In this document: piece by piece, positions 24,951 to 39,600 of the stretch | Layout: every line of letters begins with the position of its first letter | Position numbering within the stretch: position 1 is the first letter of the stretch | Assembly (NCBI GenBank): GCA_963924555.1 | Contig: OZ004581.1 | Coordinates: 8,471,338-8,535,337, forward strand | DNA from: Crambe crambe | Lineage: Eukaryota; Porifera; Demospongiae; Poecilosclerida; Crambeidae | Reading direction: 5' to 3' | Length of the DNA stretch: 64,000 nt | The notes under the pieces: generated by a model | The model's input: the letters and a program-made list of their open reading frames with translations, nothing else | What the model was told of the DNA's origin: nothing | Database searches by the model: none | Translations under genes and position numbers: made by a program

Positions 24951-25088
24951 GCTGGCCTATGGCTAAGTGGTGGGGTCCTCTAGTCGTGCCCTCTTCATCT
25001 CATGGGTCTCCGCAGTGGGTTCCTGACACTCTCCTTCCTTCAGAGGTCTCTTCCTCTTGTCCTTCTGTTCTTCCTCTGCTGGTGTCTG
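24951..25088 (-). pseudogene. second fragment of the SLU7 last exon
   Basis: The minus strand reads PAEEEQKDKRKRPLKEGECQ, EPTAETHEMKRARLEDPTT and a stop, matching the SLU7 C-terminus ([25 protein letters not shown]). No upstream SLU7 exons accompany it. Confidence 0.7.
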
Positions 25089-25152
25089 AACACACATACA
25101 TAGCCAGCTAATATACTATTCACCAAAATTACAAAAATTAACCTCTTTTTAG

Positions 25153-25213
25153 GGAGGGAGGGAGGGAGGGGAGGGGAGGGAAGGGGAGGGGAGGGGAGGG
25201 GAGGGGAGGGAGG
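25153..25213. repeat. GGGA/GGGGA purine microsatellite
   Basis: Uninterrupted G/A run of about 60 bases. Confidence 0.95.
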
Positions 25214-25594
25214 TGATTGTGGCTATAGGGACCAGACTATTAATTATGTTACTCCCAAGCATCAGGTATAAGGCAAATTATCAGGCATGCAAAGTGTTAG
25301 GATCAAGGAAGCAAATATTGCTCATGAACTGTATGTGTGAACCTATTAAACACTTACACTTCAAACCATAAATTGGGATAAATTGGGAATTTTCATTGGA
25401 TGTTTACAGTTTTATTTTCTTTGTTACAGTTTACTTGTAATGAGCTTTTACACTATTTGTACAAAGTAATTTAATTTCATGGAATTAATTTTCATTGTTA
25501 AACATGACCACAAAATAAATCAACATCGAAATTTCCCAATCTATGGCAGTTATAACCACATAATCATAAATCAATGGCATTCTATGAGTCTAGC

Positions 25595-25692
25595 TACAAA
25601 CACCAAGGTTATGAACACCAGAGTTACAAACACCAAGGTTATGAACACCAGAGTTACAAACACCAAGGTTATGAACACCAGAGTTACAAACT
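25595..25692. repeat. 30-bp tandem repeat, about three copies
   Basis: Units alternate CACCAAGGTTATGAACACCA and GAGTTACAAA. The open frame through it (MNTRVTNTKV repeats) has no start context or flanking domain, so I do not call it a gene. Confidence 0.9.
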
Positions 25693-26042
25693 GACCAGTT
25701 AAAAAAACAGTGATTTCACTTGCACACACCAATAATCACGCATCCACAATTTATTTCATGCAGCTGCTTTTTTTCAGCTAACCCCATTCAAATACCATTA
25801 GCTTCAGAGATAATTATGAACACCAAAAATCCCAAAGGGTTCATAAGTCTGAGGCCCAAAATAGCATAGTAGGAAACAGTAACAAGCTGTTACGTGAGTG
25901 AATGGTTGTGGAGTCCCACATCCCAGGCCCAGTAGTATAAGTTACCACATAATACCTCTAACCTACCATACCAGTACCAACCTACCATACATCCCAAATA
26001 TCAGTACCAACCTACCATACATCCCAAATATCAGTAGCTATA

Positions 26043-26550
26043 CATAGGCGGAGGAACATAAATTTACCTGGGGGCCAACCCCAAACCCCCATTGCACCAT
26101 GCGTACCAACAATAATTGTGATTTAATTTAAAAACAAGAGTCAAAATTCAGTCAACACAAACAAGTTCTATACGTAACAGTAAGTTCTAATAGATACCAA
26201 AATAATATCTTCCAGCAATTAGCAATCAAGCTGCTGCAACAATTTAAGTGACTAACTTAGCCTCATGTGTGAATGATTTTCATGTTTGCATGGAAAAGGC
26301 ATGTGATTGCCTATTAGCTGCATGTAGGAAGCTGTTAGCTAATGTGTTGCCTCAATATGCTTACATAAGCCTAGCGTGGCCAACAATCCACCTAGATAAG
26401 CCTAGCACTTATATCAATAGAGTTGAAAATGTTTCACTTTGCACATGCAGTCATGTATAACTGTCTCCTACAATGACTTAATAGTTGAATGAAATCTGGG
26501 GGGGGGGGGGGGGCCATGGCCCCCTGGCCCCCCTGGTTCCTCCGCCTATG
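26043..26550. mobile_element. 508-bp MITE with 5-bp target duplication
   Basis: Terminal inverted repeat CATAGGCGGAGGAAC; CTATA is duplicated at 26038-26042 and 26551-26555. A G run precedes the right end. No coding capacity. It lies just downstream of the linker exons at 26576-26799. Confidence 0.9.
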
Positions 26551-26575
26551 CTATACCGACCTACCATACATCCAC

Positions 26576-26799
26576 TCAAGGTGTCATCTTTAACTTGACT
26601 TGCTTCAATCGATTTTCTCATTGGTTGACTCTATAGACATACACAATGGAGGTTGTCTTAATCATAGAAGATGATGTTCTTTAACTTACATCAGGAGCAC
26701 TGCTTGTTCCTAGTGGTTGAGGTTTGCTGGTCAAAGATGGTGTGGACTGAGTAGGTGTTGGACTGCAACCAGGTTGAAGTTGAGGCAACTGGTTCAATG
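26576..26799 (-). CDS. linker exons of the ROC-COR gene (second Pro/Gln block)
   Basis: 26799-26690 encodes ALNQLPQLQPGCSPTPTQST then PSLTSKPQPLGTSSAPD. About 26630-26576 encodes SQPMRKSIEASQVKDDTL, but its donor reads GTGGAT instead of the GTGAGT of the paralogues. The MITE at 26043-26550 follows directly. Splicing onward to 22.9 kb would need to cross the hAT remnant. Confidence 0.6.
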
Positions 26800-29633
26800 C
26801 TGAGATGGAAACATAATATTAATAATAACTACCATCAGTAACAGGTCAGGGAATTTGTGAATACACACCATTAGACTGGTGGACTCTCTGGATCTTACAC
26901 TTTCTTAGCCTCAAACCCAGCCTCTTTTTTTTTGGGGGGGGGGGGGGGGGGGGATGGGGAAAAAGAGAGCCTGGTATCCACTGTTTGCGCATGCGCCAAT
27001 TTTTGATTAATAAACACGCATGTGATGACAAGTTTTGACGTCGAGAAGTGCTAGCAATCTCATGCATGATGTCGTACTATTCCGAGAATGCTTAGATCCT
27101 CCAAGGCATCAGAAGTAACAAGGACTTCAGTGGCTCAGAAGAGAAGGCTATCTGATCTAAGACTGGCAGATGTAGCGAGGTAGTACTGGCCAAAACATCG
27201 TTGGTCGATCATCAGAGCATATATCTACATCTATGATCAGAGCAACTAGTGGAGAGGCAACCAGTACCCACTATGCTTCACCAGCATCATCATGAAGGGG
27301 AGAGTCTGGTAGAACAGATCTTTCTATAACCAGTTTGGTAGACAAACAGAAACATCCTTCCCATCGAGTGTGTGTTGTTCCTTCTTCGGGAATGCCAAGT
27401 TTCTCCAAGGAGAAACGAAGAGCAGCAGCAAAGGAGCACGAGTAGAACTATAGCTAGCATGCAGCATTGTACTTGTTGTGCAACCACGCCCATTAATTAT
27501 GACGATTGTGTGGCGGAATATCCGAGTGATATCCTGATTCCCAGATTTCTGGGAAAAACTGGCACATGCGCAAACAGTGGATACCAGGCTCTCTTCCCCC
27601 CCCCCCCAAAAAGGAAAAGAAAGAAGAGAGGCTGGGTTCGAGGCTAACACTTTCTGTCCTCTAAGATAGTTTGGCACAATTTGCATGCTATCTACAGTAT
27701 CTAGTCACACAACCCACCCATACCATGTAACACTGGATGGGGCCCCACTTCAGCTAGCTAGCTATATAACATTAGCATCCCATAAAATTTAATTTTTTGA
27801 GGACAAACATTTTTGAGCACAATGGTAGCTACCCTCAGTCATCATGTTATAGCTCTGGGCCACGATATAAATATTGTGACTAGACCTATAAAATTCATTA
27901 TTCAGTAACCTAATGTTTTCCACCCTAACACACACTCTGACCCAATAATTACCTGTATGAGCAAATTGTGAGGACTGATGGTGTCTCTTAGACTTTGTCA
28001 AAGGTTGTTCATCTATTAAAGATCGTTTGCCTATCAGAGAATACCAATACAAGATTTATGTGAAAATCATAATGCTCTGTACTGTAGGTAAAGGAAACTG
28101 TTAAAGGGTAGGTGAAATGAAAATTTTTTTTTACATTTTTGGGTTGTTTTGTATGCCTACATTACTGGGAAAAAATATGAGAAGCATTGGTTGAAATCTC
28201 ACCAAGAAAATAGCAGTAGAAGTTGACAATTTTATTTACATCCTGTTTTGGGCGGGGCTTACTTGTGATGTCATAGAGGGAACTCATTGTACAATCCCTA
28301 TTGAAAATAATAAAATTGCTGGAGTCTGTATTTCACACATGGTTCAGTGTATTCCCTCCAAACTTTACACAAGTTAATCTTAGAGTATGCTAAAAGTCAT
28401 GCCAATATTTGAAGCTCATGCCTGTTACCAAAGGTGAGATATTCAAAAAATCACTTCAAAATGTAGAAACAAGCACTCAGAGCTGATGGCCAGCTTGTCA
28501 TGCTATAGGTAGGGAGCTAGAATTCTCAGATAGACTTACTGGAGCATGTGTGAGTTATACATATACAGCACAAGGCATCATACCTACTAGCTGTCAAACT
28601 AAGCTTACAAGCTAGCTAGGCATCATCTTTTATGCTGTATAGCTCACACATGTTCCAGTATATCTAAGACAGCTCACACATACTCCAGTAAGTCTATCTA
28701 AGACTTTTAAGCCCCTACCTACAGCATACTAGATTGGTCATCAGCTCAAAAAGCCTATTTTTATATCTTGTATGCAGTGAAGGATATCTCACCTTTGATC
28801 AGAGGCATGGACTTTAAACTTTGTTACAGCCTTTAACATACCCTAGCATTTGTTAGTGCAAACTTTGGAGTGGAAATATCAAACCTTATGTGAAATACAG
28901 ACTCCAACATTTGTATTATTTTCAATAGGGATTATACAATGAATTCCCTCTATGACATCACAAGTAAGCCCCGCCCCAAACAGGATATAAATGAAATGGC
29001 CAACTTCTACTGCTATTTTCTCAGTGAGACTTCAACCAATGCTTCTCATATTTCTTCCCAGTAATGTAGGCATACAAAACAACCCAAAAATGTAATAAAC
29101 TGAGAAATAATTTTTTCATTTCACCTACCCTTTAAGATAAAAATTACAAGCCATATTCAAACAGAAAATAACTTTGGGATCAACTAAGTTATAATTATTT
29201 ATTATGATGATTAACCAAAATTCCAATTTCTGCTCCAAGCAGAATTGATAACAGCTACTGTCTATGCATAAATAGCTAAACATGTAGCTATCAACATTGA
29301 TCAGAAAGAGTTAATGGGCACAAAATTAAATAGTTAGGGAGATGCAAAAACTCATCTGCCAACATAAAATTAATGTCCCTCTAGGACTAAAATTTTGCTC
29401 CCTCCTTGCCATAATGATAATGGGGGTAAAAAGGATGGTCTCCTCCCATTTGCCACAAAATAATAAAGTCCATAACCACTCGATCCCTCTGAGGTGGTAA
29501 AACATGCAAGTATGAATTTCGGACAAACAGCTGCTAGATCAAGACTAGTGATCTCGTTACATAATTCACACCATCCCATAAAAAAGTTATACCGAATCAC
29601 AATGACACACAGGAAATGTTAGGTACCACCGAG

Positions 29634-29704
<71 letters not shown>

Positions 29705-32700
29705 AAAACAAAGAAAAAAAGATGAACCTTGTGGAGTGTGTGCTTCTTTTGAAATAGGAAGGGTGGATGCTGAGGTGAATTGCTGCAATACTTCTGAATC
29801 TGTATTTAAAAGGTGATACCATAAACTACACATCTATACATGATTCAAAACACCATTGCAATTAAGTACAAAAATCTAAGTTTACCTTCATACTTTCCAT
29901 GGATGGAACATTTCTCAGCATTGAGAGCTGCTTTGAGATCTGCCGCCAATTCTTCCTGTCGGCCATCTTTCAACAAGTTGTATAAGCCTCTCCATTTCTC
30001 TGAGTAGCGTTTGCAGTGGGGCATTTGGGGAGCATTGGCCAGCCATTCTCCAATCACATCTCGTAAGCAATCAACATCGGACTCTTGCTTTGCTACGGAC
30101 TTGATGCGATAAGGTGGGATGCCAACAAGCTCAGCTATCTTCTTCCAGTAGGGAGCCAAGTCATCCAGGATTCTGATTTCTCTGTGCTTGGCAGTTTCGC
30201 AGTCAAAGTACTTGATCAGTTGTAAGCTTTCAATGGTTGCATCTTCATCCCAAAGAGGACTTGTACCAACTGTTGTAATGATAAAAATACATGTTCACAT
30301 TATACTGTAGTGGATTGTAATCATGACTGCATGGCTATATACCTTGTTTGCTAACTTATACTACTAAATCACATACTAACCACATTAACAATACTAACAC
30401 TGGATGGGGCCCCCACTTTCTGGCACCCCAGGTGTTAATTTTTTGAAAACAAAGGTAAGTCATCATGTTATAGCTCAAAAGTTAATTTTTTGAAAACAAA
30501 GGTAGCTACCCTCAGTCATCATGTTATAGCTCAAAAGTAGGTTAGGAGGCGATATAAATATCGTGACTGACTAGACCTATAAAATTCATCATTCATTGCC
30601 TAATATTATTCACTCTAACACACGCTCTGACCGTGTATTACCTGTATGAGCAAATCGTGAGGACTGATGGTGTCTCTTAGACTCTGTCAAAGGTTGTTCG
30701 TCTATTAAAGATCGTTTGCCTATCAGAGAATATCAAGATCATGTGGTAATTAGAATGCTGTATACTGTAGGCACAGGAAACTGTTAAGATTAAAATTACA
30801 AGCTGAAAATAATTTCGGGATCAACTTAAGATATAATTATTTGAAAGATGATTAACCAAATTCCAATTTTTTTCCAAGCAGAATTGATATACTCTCCATG
30901 CATAAATAAACATCGATCAATTTATAAAATAAAGGAAGAATAGCCATCATGCATGTCACTCGGCCCCAGCAGCAGGCAATGATATAGCTATTATGCACAT
31001 GCATTATTTTCCATGTGCTTGCTACGAAAATTAGACCTGCGGAAGTTTTTTATTATAGGAACAGGTCCAGAAATCACAAAATTTTAAACCTCCGAAAATT
31101 TATACAATTACGGTATCCAATTACCTTTCCAAATCACAGTGTCTCTAATAGATTCAGCAAGTTGGTTCAATCCAATATCTTCCAGCACAGACACCAGAGT
31201 CTCCCAGGACACAGGTTGTCTCCCTTCCCCAAGCAGCCATTCATGAAACACTCGATAGTTGATGTCTTGTGCTTTCTTCATCAGTTCTCTCTCAAGGGCA
31301 CTGATGCGCGCTCCAGTCTGGTCTTCCAGGAGGAGTGTTCCGAACTCAAGGTACTTAGTTCCAACTTCTTTAGTCAAGTTCACTTTAGAGTCTTGCAAAG
31401 GGCAGCAGATGATGTCCGTCATGGTTGGGGGACTGCAAGAACCTGCAATTAAAGCCCCATGAAGTTTCACTCAGATAAGGGAGTCTATAGTCCACCAGAC
31501 CCACTTGCCAGTGTATACATGTACTGTAACTATGACGACTGTAGTGATAGGCATTCCTGCTTATGATTGCATCATGCATTTGCAGCACATGCACTTGAAG
31601 CTGCACTGTGTTGAAAGACATGAATTGTATTGCCAGTCAGAGGCAGTTGCCAGCTCATCTAAGGGCACTGGAAGAATGGTTCATATTGAAGTCAGAGAAG
31701 TGTCTAATCAGACAACCTTATGATGAGATCACCTAGCTCTCTATTATTAGTGCTGGTCACATGACTTGTGACCAATCAGATTCTCTGAAAAGTGTGCTTT
31801 AAATCTCATAAAGCACACTTTCATGTGCACTAAATATTTAGTGCACACTTGAGAAACTGTGCTGAAGGTACATAGGAGCCTAGTGGAAGATCCACTAGGA
31901 CTATGACCTTCCAGCCTCAGTCCCTAGTGCTTACAGTAAGTATATGTCTTAATGTTTTCTTTTATAGACTTTAGCATTTCACTTTTTACATTGGGTTTCA
32001 AACAGGAAAACCTCAGGAATTTACCTCATTTATTTTTTTGAATATCATTAAATTAGAGCATTCTTACTGAACCAAAGTGTGTCAGAGCTTGCTAGGTACC
32101 AGGGCTAGGCTAGGGCTAGGGTTCTGTAAGGACCAACTGGAATTTGATTGGTCACAAGTCATGTGACCAGCACTAAAATGTTTAGATCACTCTTTTCTAG
32201 CTCCATGTGTTTTAATGCATGGTGCACTCGAATGATGCTATAATGCTCTCAGTGATGTAATGCACTCGCCTTCGGCTCGTGCATTACATTCACCTCGAGC
32301 ATTATAGCATCATTCTCGTGCAGGTGCATTAAAACACTTAGAGCTAGAAAAGAGTGAACTAAATATTACTTAAAGGCCACTCCACCATGTTGCATTTATT
32401 TCAGCTACAGTGAAACCTGTCTAATCAGACCACCCCACAATGAGACCACCTAGCTATAAAGCCACTCCATCATGTTCCAACAGCACTTATAATTGATCTC
32501 CCTAAAGAAACAACCTCCCTATTAAGGTCACTTGTTCCTGGCCCATAGGTGCATTCAGTAAGTAGGTTGCACTGTACATGTAAAAGAGGAGCCTTAAAGT
32601 GCATGTTGTGATTCACCAACTGAAATGCCTGGAACTCCACGCAGTACTAGTTCTACTAATACTAGAGGTTGTCCCTTTACAGAGGAAAATCATATATTGG

Positions 32701-33573
32701 GACATAACCAAGTGGTCTTTAAAGAGAGGAAGTCTCTGATTCCCTGAAGATTCTCTGAATAGGGAGGTCTTGTTTCACTGTAGCTACTAGCAAAGCACTC
32801 ACTTAAGGTGTCATCTTTAACTTGACTTGCTTCAACTGATTTTCTTGTTGGTTCACTCTATAGACATACACAATGGAGGTTGTCTTTAATCATAGAAGAT
32901 GATGTTCTTTAAACTTACATCAGGAGCACTGCTTGTTCCTAGTGGTTGAATTTTGCTGGTCAAAGATGGTGTGGACTGAGTAGGTGTTGGACTGCAACCA
33001 GGTTGAAGTTGAGGTGCACTTTGCAACTGGTTCAATGCTGAGATGGAAACATTATCATAGCAATATTAATAACTACCATCAGTGACACATCACAGGTCAG
33101 GGAATTTGTGAGTGCACACCATTAGAGGTATCAGACCAGGTGGGGTCTCTGGATCTTTCACTTTCTGTCCTCTAAGATAGTTTACATGTTATCTACAGTA
33201 TCCAACCCATACCATGTAACACTAGATAGGGCCCCCACTTCCCCAGATATATACCCATAAAATTATGTTGAATTAATTTTTGAGGACAAATATTTTTGAG
33301 CATAATGGTAGCATGTTAACATAACTCAAAAGTGGATTAGGAGGCGATTTATGTGAACATCAGAATGTAGGTAGGTACAGGGACAACTCCTAAAAATGTT
33401 AAGATAAAAATCACACGCTATATTCAAAAACATTGGGATCAACTAAGTTATAATTATTTGAAAGATGATTAACCAAATACCAATTTCTGCTCCAAGCAGA
33501 AATTGGATATGCTCTCTATGAAATAAATAAATAGGTATCAACATTGATCAGAAATTTATAAAAGAGGGGAAGA

Positions 33574-33639
<66 letters not shown>

Positions 33640-36600
33640 ATAAATGATGAACCTTGTGGAGTGTGTGTTTCTTTTTCCTTATAACTTCCGTCTTTGTGGT
33701 ACATTAGTCTAGATGGGGGGGAGTGTTAAATCATGAAAAATTATTATTTGGCATAACTTACTTCATTTGCATGTCTTTTATTCCTATGCAACTCAAGTGG
33801 TTGAGGAGGTAAGGTCTGGCTGGAATATTCATCATCTCCATCTCCTTCTGCCATTTTTCTAGCAGAATCATAGCATCATTTTCGATGTATGGAAGATGTT
33901 CTGACATCTCCAAGGCTTCTGCCAGTTCCTTCACCGTCTCACACTTCAGAACCTCCATGGCAATAACTTCAAGTTCAGAGGAAGAGATGTTTGCATTAGG
34001 TGAATGGTCCTGCATGAAATAGGTAAAGAGCAACAGTCATTATGAAATGAGACAAAGAGGTATGACTCACTTGTCGAATATTGAACCAAAATTTCTGGAA
34101 ATCATTTAACTTTGTTTGATTCCCTTTCTGACAAATGAGGGATGGGTTGGAAGTGGTGGGATATGATGGAAGGATCACAAAATGATCGTTTTGTGGGCAG
34201 CCTTCACATTTCAGTGCAAAATCAATATTGGTTCCAGGAAGCCACTTTTTGATATCAGAAGATGAGTCTTGAAGTATTTCAAGAATATCACGACATGAAC
34301 TTATGAAGAAGGGACAGTTGTACTCTCTTGAATTGATACGTTGTACATCAACTCTCACACTAAACTTTTCTTCTGTAATGAAAAGTCTGTCCTGTTGCTG
34401 TCCAGGAGATCCAAACAAAAATTGGATTTGATTTCGATATATTTTTTCATTGACAGGTAAATAACATTTCGGGTGCTTTGACATGACTGCTGCCAGTTGA
34501 GTGAAGAAGCCTGGAGGCAAGTAGTTGGTGTTGAAAACAAGATGAAAAGGAATTGCAAATTTGATGGCAGTGCTAATTGATTGTGGATCATCAACTTTCA
34601 ATAAATGAGGTAGCATGGATGGAACGAAATACTTCATACCAGGACCCTTATGCTTTTCGATACTGATTGTAGCAATAATCAAGAAATGTTCCAACAGATC
34701 CACAATTTGTTGAGGTTGCAACTCTTTTTGAGCACTCAATACTTCCTGGTATAATGATTCTACTAATACTCCATCCTCACGCAGCAACTTCCAGAGACGG
34801 CTGTTTCTATATTCTTCTCGGCCTTCCAGTGCCAACAAACGGGCTATTTGCTTGATGAGCCATTGAGGGTCAGCAATGACACAAGACTTCAAGCTGGGGA
34901 TGTCTGAGTAGTGAAAGAACACGGCAAGATCGTGATAGAATGCAAGAATGCTAGTAAGAGTATCTTCAGGGATTAAACATGCTCTGCACAATTTCTTCAC
35001 TTCCTCTAAAGGAACTACTGGCTTCTTTTGAGATCTGGCATATCTCTGGAACACTTTCCTGAATAGCAACCAAGTGATTGGAGTACGAATAGCTAAGTTT
35101 TTTGTTGCAAACTTATTCACAATTGTACGAATGACCTTAAAAGTGTTATCTTCTTCAAGCTCTCCTTTACCAGCTGTTGTGTTATCGACTATTGCTCCAT
35201 CCAAAACAATGTCAGAAAAAGCTTTATCTGTAAATTCTGTAGAAAGCTTTTCAAGAATCTCATCCTTCCTTTCCTTGACAGAAAAATCATCACCATGTGA
35301 ACCAACTGGTAGAATGCGGGGATATTTGGGGAATGCTTCATCTTTATCATTTTCTTTATCGAAAAAGAGTCTCTTATTCAAGAAAGTAGCATGAATGGTG
35401 GATATCCACTGCACCATCAGGTCCAGTGTGGATATATCTTCTAGATGCTCAGTGGCTCTTCCTTTCAAATATGTGAGTGACCGACACTGATCATGGAGAT
35501 CAAGTCTGGCATCAAACATTAAGAGAAACAATGTCCTCGCTGTTAGGAATGCACGAAGAATTTTAAGAAAGACTGGCTGGCCTCCACAATCCCACACATT
35601 CAGATAAACTTCCTCTTCAATAAATGGGTCATCAGTGGTTATAACAGAAAGAATCTCTTTCCAAATCCCCTCAATTAATGGGTCGTCAAACTTGGGGACA
35701 ATTTTACTAGATTGACTTTTGCCACTGCTCACATCACTTCCACTGCTTGCATCACTTTCTGTGGCAGAATTAGAATCTTTGTGCTCAAGAATAGTTTGTA
35801 TCAACTGAGCCATTGCCTTGATTTCATCAGCATCAATTATTTTAGTCCAGAACTTTCCTTCCTGGCTGCAGGCCCAGTAACTCTCAGTGGGACGGAGGGA
35901 GAATGTGTCAGCCACCTGGGTGCTGTAGGCTTCACAGGGAAGGGGCAGATTCATCAAGCCATTGAGTAGACTGCTCTTGCCCACACCTCCAGGACCAACG
36001 ATCATCACACGAGCATATGCAACCTTCGTTTCACCATGCCCCAGGGCATTCAGGTAATCCACTGAAAATCAAACGTACAAAATAATTAATATCAATCAAA
36101 ATAAAAATATTACCTTCAGTCCTTGAGGCTCGAAACTCAATGAAAAAGGATTCAACATGGAAACAAAGTTGATTCATAAGTGAATTATGCACAAAAGACA
36201 TACACTCACCACCTGAAAATATGAACACCACAACAGTGAAAGTATTATGAGATTCAGTGAGCAAACACAGGGAGAAAGCTGACTCTCAGATCATGACTCA
36301 ATGTATGTGTTATGATTAACAATGCATTAATTTTGGTAGACAACATGTAAGTAACAATGCAGAGAGTGAGTCAGTTCAGAATAACTTACTTGCTGAAGGA
36401 ATGAAATTAAGCATCAAAATACGACAGTGAAGGTATGGCAGGGTAAGAGAATAGAGAGCATATAAGTAACAATGCAGAGAGTGAGTCAGTTCAGAATAAC
36501 TTACTCGCTGAAGGAATGAAATTAAGCATCAAAATACGACAGTGAAGGTATAGCATGGTAAGAGAATAGACAGCATGTAAGTAACAATGCAGAGAGTGAG

Positions 36601-39600
36601 TCAGTTCAGAGTAACTTACATACTGAAGGAATGAAATTAAGCATCAAAAGACGACAGTGAAGGTATGGCATGATAAGAGAATAGACAGCATGTAAGTAAC
36701 AATGCAGAGAGTGAGTCAGTTCAGAATAACTTACAGACTGAAGGAATGAAATTAAGCATCAAAATATGACAGTGAAGGTACGGCAGGGTAAGAGAATAGA
36801 CAGCATGTAAGTAACAATGCAGAGAGTGAGTCAGTTCAGAATAACTTACAGACTGAAGGAATGAAATTAAGCATCAAAATACGACAGTGAAGGTACGACA
36901 GGGTAAGAGAATAGACAGCATGTAAGTAACAATGTAAAGAGTTCAGAATAACTTACAAACTGAAGGAATGAAATTAAGCATCAAAATACGACAGTGAAGG
37001 TACAACAGGGTAAGAGAATAGACAGCATATAAGTAACAATGCAGAGAGTGAGTCAGTTCAGAATAACTTACTGGCTGAAGGAATGAAATTAAGCATCAAA
37101 ATACGACAGTGAAGGTACGACAGGGTAAGAGAATAGACAGCATGTAAGTAACAATGCAGAGAGAGAGTCAGTTCAGAATAACTTACAGACTGAAGGAATA
37201 AAATTAAGCATCAAAATACGACAGTGAAGGTACGACAGGGTAAGACAATAGACAGCATGTAAGTAACAATGTAAAGAGTGAGTATATTCAGAATAACTTA
37301 CCAACTGAAGGAATGAAATTAAGCATCAAAATACGACAGTGAAGGTACAACAGGGTAAGAGAATAGACAGCATGTAAGTAACCATGCAGAGAGTGAGTAC
37401 GTTCAGAATAACTTACCGACTGAAGAAATCATCAAAATATGTCAATGAAGGTACGAAAGGGTAAGAGAATAGACAGCATGTAAGTAACAATGCAGAGAGT
37501 GAGTCAGTTCAGAATAACTTACAGACTGAAGGAATGAAATTAAGCATAAAAATACGACAGTGAAGGTACGACAGGGTAAGAGAATAGACAGCATGTAAGT
37601 AACAATGTAAAGAGTGAGTCAGTTCAGAAAAACTTACTCGCTGAAGGAATGAAATTAAGCATCAAAATACGACAGTGAAGGTATAGCATGGTAAGAGAAT
37701 AGACAGCATGTAAGTAACAATGCAGAGAGTGAGTCAGTTCAGAGTAACTTACATACTGAAGGAATGAAATTAAGCATCAAAAGACGACAGTGAAGGTATG
37801 GCATGATAAGAGAATAGACAGCATGTAAGTAACCATGCAGAGAGTGAGTCAGTTCAGAATAACTTACCAACTGAAGGAATGAAATTAAGCATCAAAATAC
37901 AACAGTGAAGGTACGGCAGGGTAAGAGAATAGACAGCATGTAAGTAACAATGCAGAGAGTGAGTACGTTCAGAATAACTTACCAACTGAAGGAATGAAAT
38001 TAAACATCAAAATACAACAGTGAAGGTACGGCAGGGTAAGAGAATAGACAGCATGTAAGTAACAATGCAGAGAATGAATATGTTCAGAATAACTTACAAA
38101 CTGAAGGAATGAAATTAAGCATCAAAATACGACAGTGAAGGTACAGCAGGGTAAGAGAATAGACAGCATGTAAGTAACAATGCAGAGAGTGAGTCAGTTC
38201 AGAATAACTTACTCGCTGAAGGAATGAAATTAAGCATCAAGATACGACGACAGGGTAAGAGAATAGACAGCATGTAAGTAACAATGCAGAGAGTGAGTAC
38301 GTTCGGAATAACTTACTCGCTGAAGGAATGAAATTAAGCATCAAAATACGACGACAGGGTAAGAGAATAGACAGCATGTAAGTAACAATGCAGAGAGTGA
38401 GTACGTTCAGAATAACTTACCTCCTGAAGGAATGAAATTAAGCATCAAAATACGACAGTGAAGGTAAGACAGGGTAAGAGAATAGACAGCATGTAAGTAA
38501 CAATGCAGAGAGTGAGTACGTTCAGAATAACTTACATCCTGAAGGAATGAAATTAAGCATCAAAATACGACAGTGAAGGTAAGACAGGGTAAGAGAATAG
38601 ACAGCATGTAAGTAACAATGTAGAGAGTGAGTACGTTCAGAATAACTTACCTCCTGAAGGAATGAAATTAAGCATCAAAATACGACAGTGAAGGTAAGAC
38701 AGGATAAGAGAATAGACAGCATAGACAGCATGTAAGTAACAATGCAGAGAGTGAGTACGTTCAGAATAACTTACCGACTGAAGGAATGAAATTAAGAATC
38801 AAAATACGATGACAGGGTAAAAGAATAGACAGCATGTAAGTAACAATGCAGAGAGTGAGTACGTTCAGAATAACTTACCAACTGAAGGAATGAAATTAAG
38901 CATCAAAATACAACGACAGGGTAAGAGAATAAACAGCATATAAGTAACAATGCAGAGAGCGAGTAAGTTCATAATAACTTACCTCCTGAAGGAATGAAAT
39001 TAAGCGTCAAAATACAACAGTGAAGGTACAGCAGGGTAAGAGAATAGACAGCATGTAAGTAACAATGCAGAGAGTGAGTACGTTCAGAATAACTTACCTC
39101 CTGAAGGAATGAAATTAAGCATCAAAATACGACGACAGGGTAAGAGAATAGACAGCATGTAAGTAACAATGCAGAGAGTGAGTACGTTCAGAATAACTTA
39201 CCTCCTGAAGGAATGAAATTAAGCATCAAAATACGACAGTGAAGGTAAGACAGGGTAAGAGAATAGACAGCATGTAAGTAACAATGTAGAGAGTGAGTAC
39301 GTTCAGAATAACTTACCTCCTGAAGGAATGAAATTAAGCATCAAAATACGACAGTGAAGGTAAGACAGGATAAGAGAATAGACAGCATAGACAGCATGTA
39401 AGTAACAATGCAGAGAGTGAGTACGTTCAGAATAACTTACCGACTGAAGGAATGAAATTAAGAATCAAAATACGATGACAGGGTAAAAGAATAGACAGCA
39501 TGTAAGTAACAATGCAGAGAGTGAGTACGTTCAGAATAACTTACCAACTGAAGGATGAAATTAAGCATCAAAATACAACGACAGGGTAAGAGAATAAACA

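Noticed and set aside
25479-25694. Small protein with TNTKVMNTRV repeats
   Set aside because: Encoded by a 30-bp tandem repeat with no flanking coding sequence.
29597-29833. Ser/Leu-rich frames over the GA run
   Set aside because: Artefact of the dinucleotide repeat; the same applies to frames at 33516-33704 and 50700-50971.
35074-35969. Plus-strand frames of 85-106 codons opposite the ROC-COR exon
   Set aside because: Antisense shadows of a long, clearly conserved coding exon.
36136-36264. A longer coding exon upstream of 36135 (reading FVHNSLMNQL...)
   Set aside because: It would need a preceding exon in phase 1, while exon 1 and all array exons are in phase 0; the 22-base exon fits instead.
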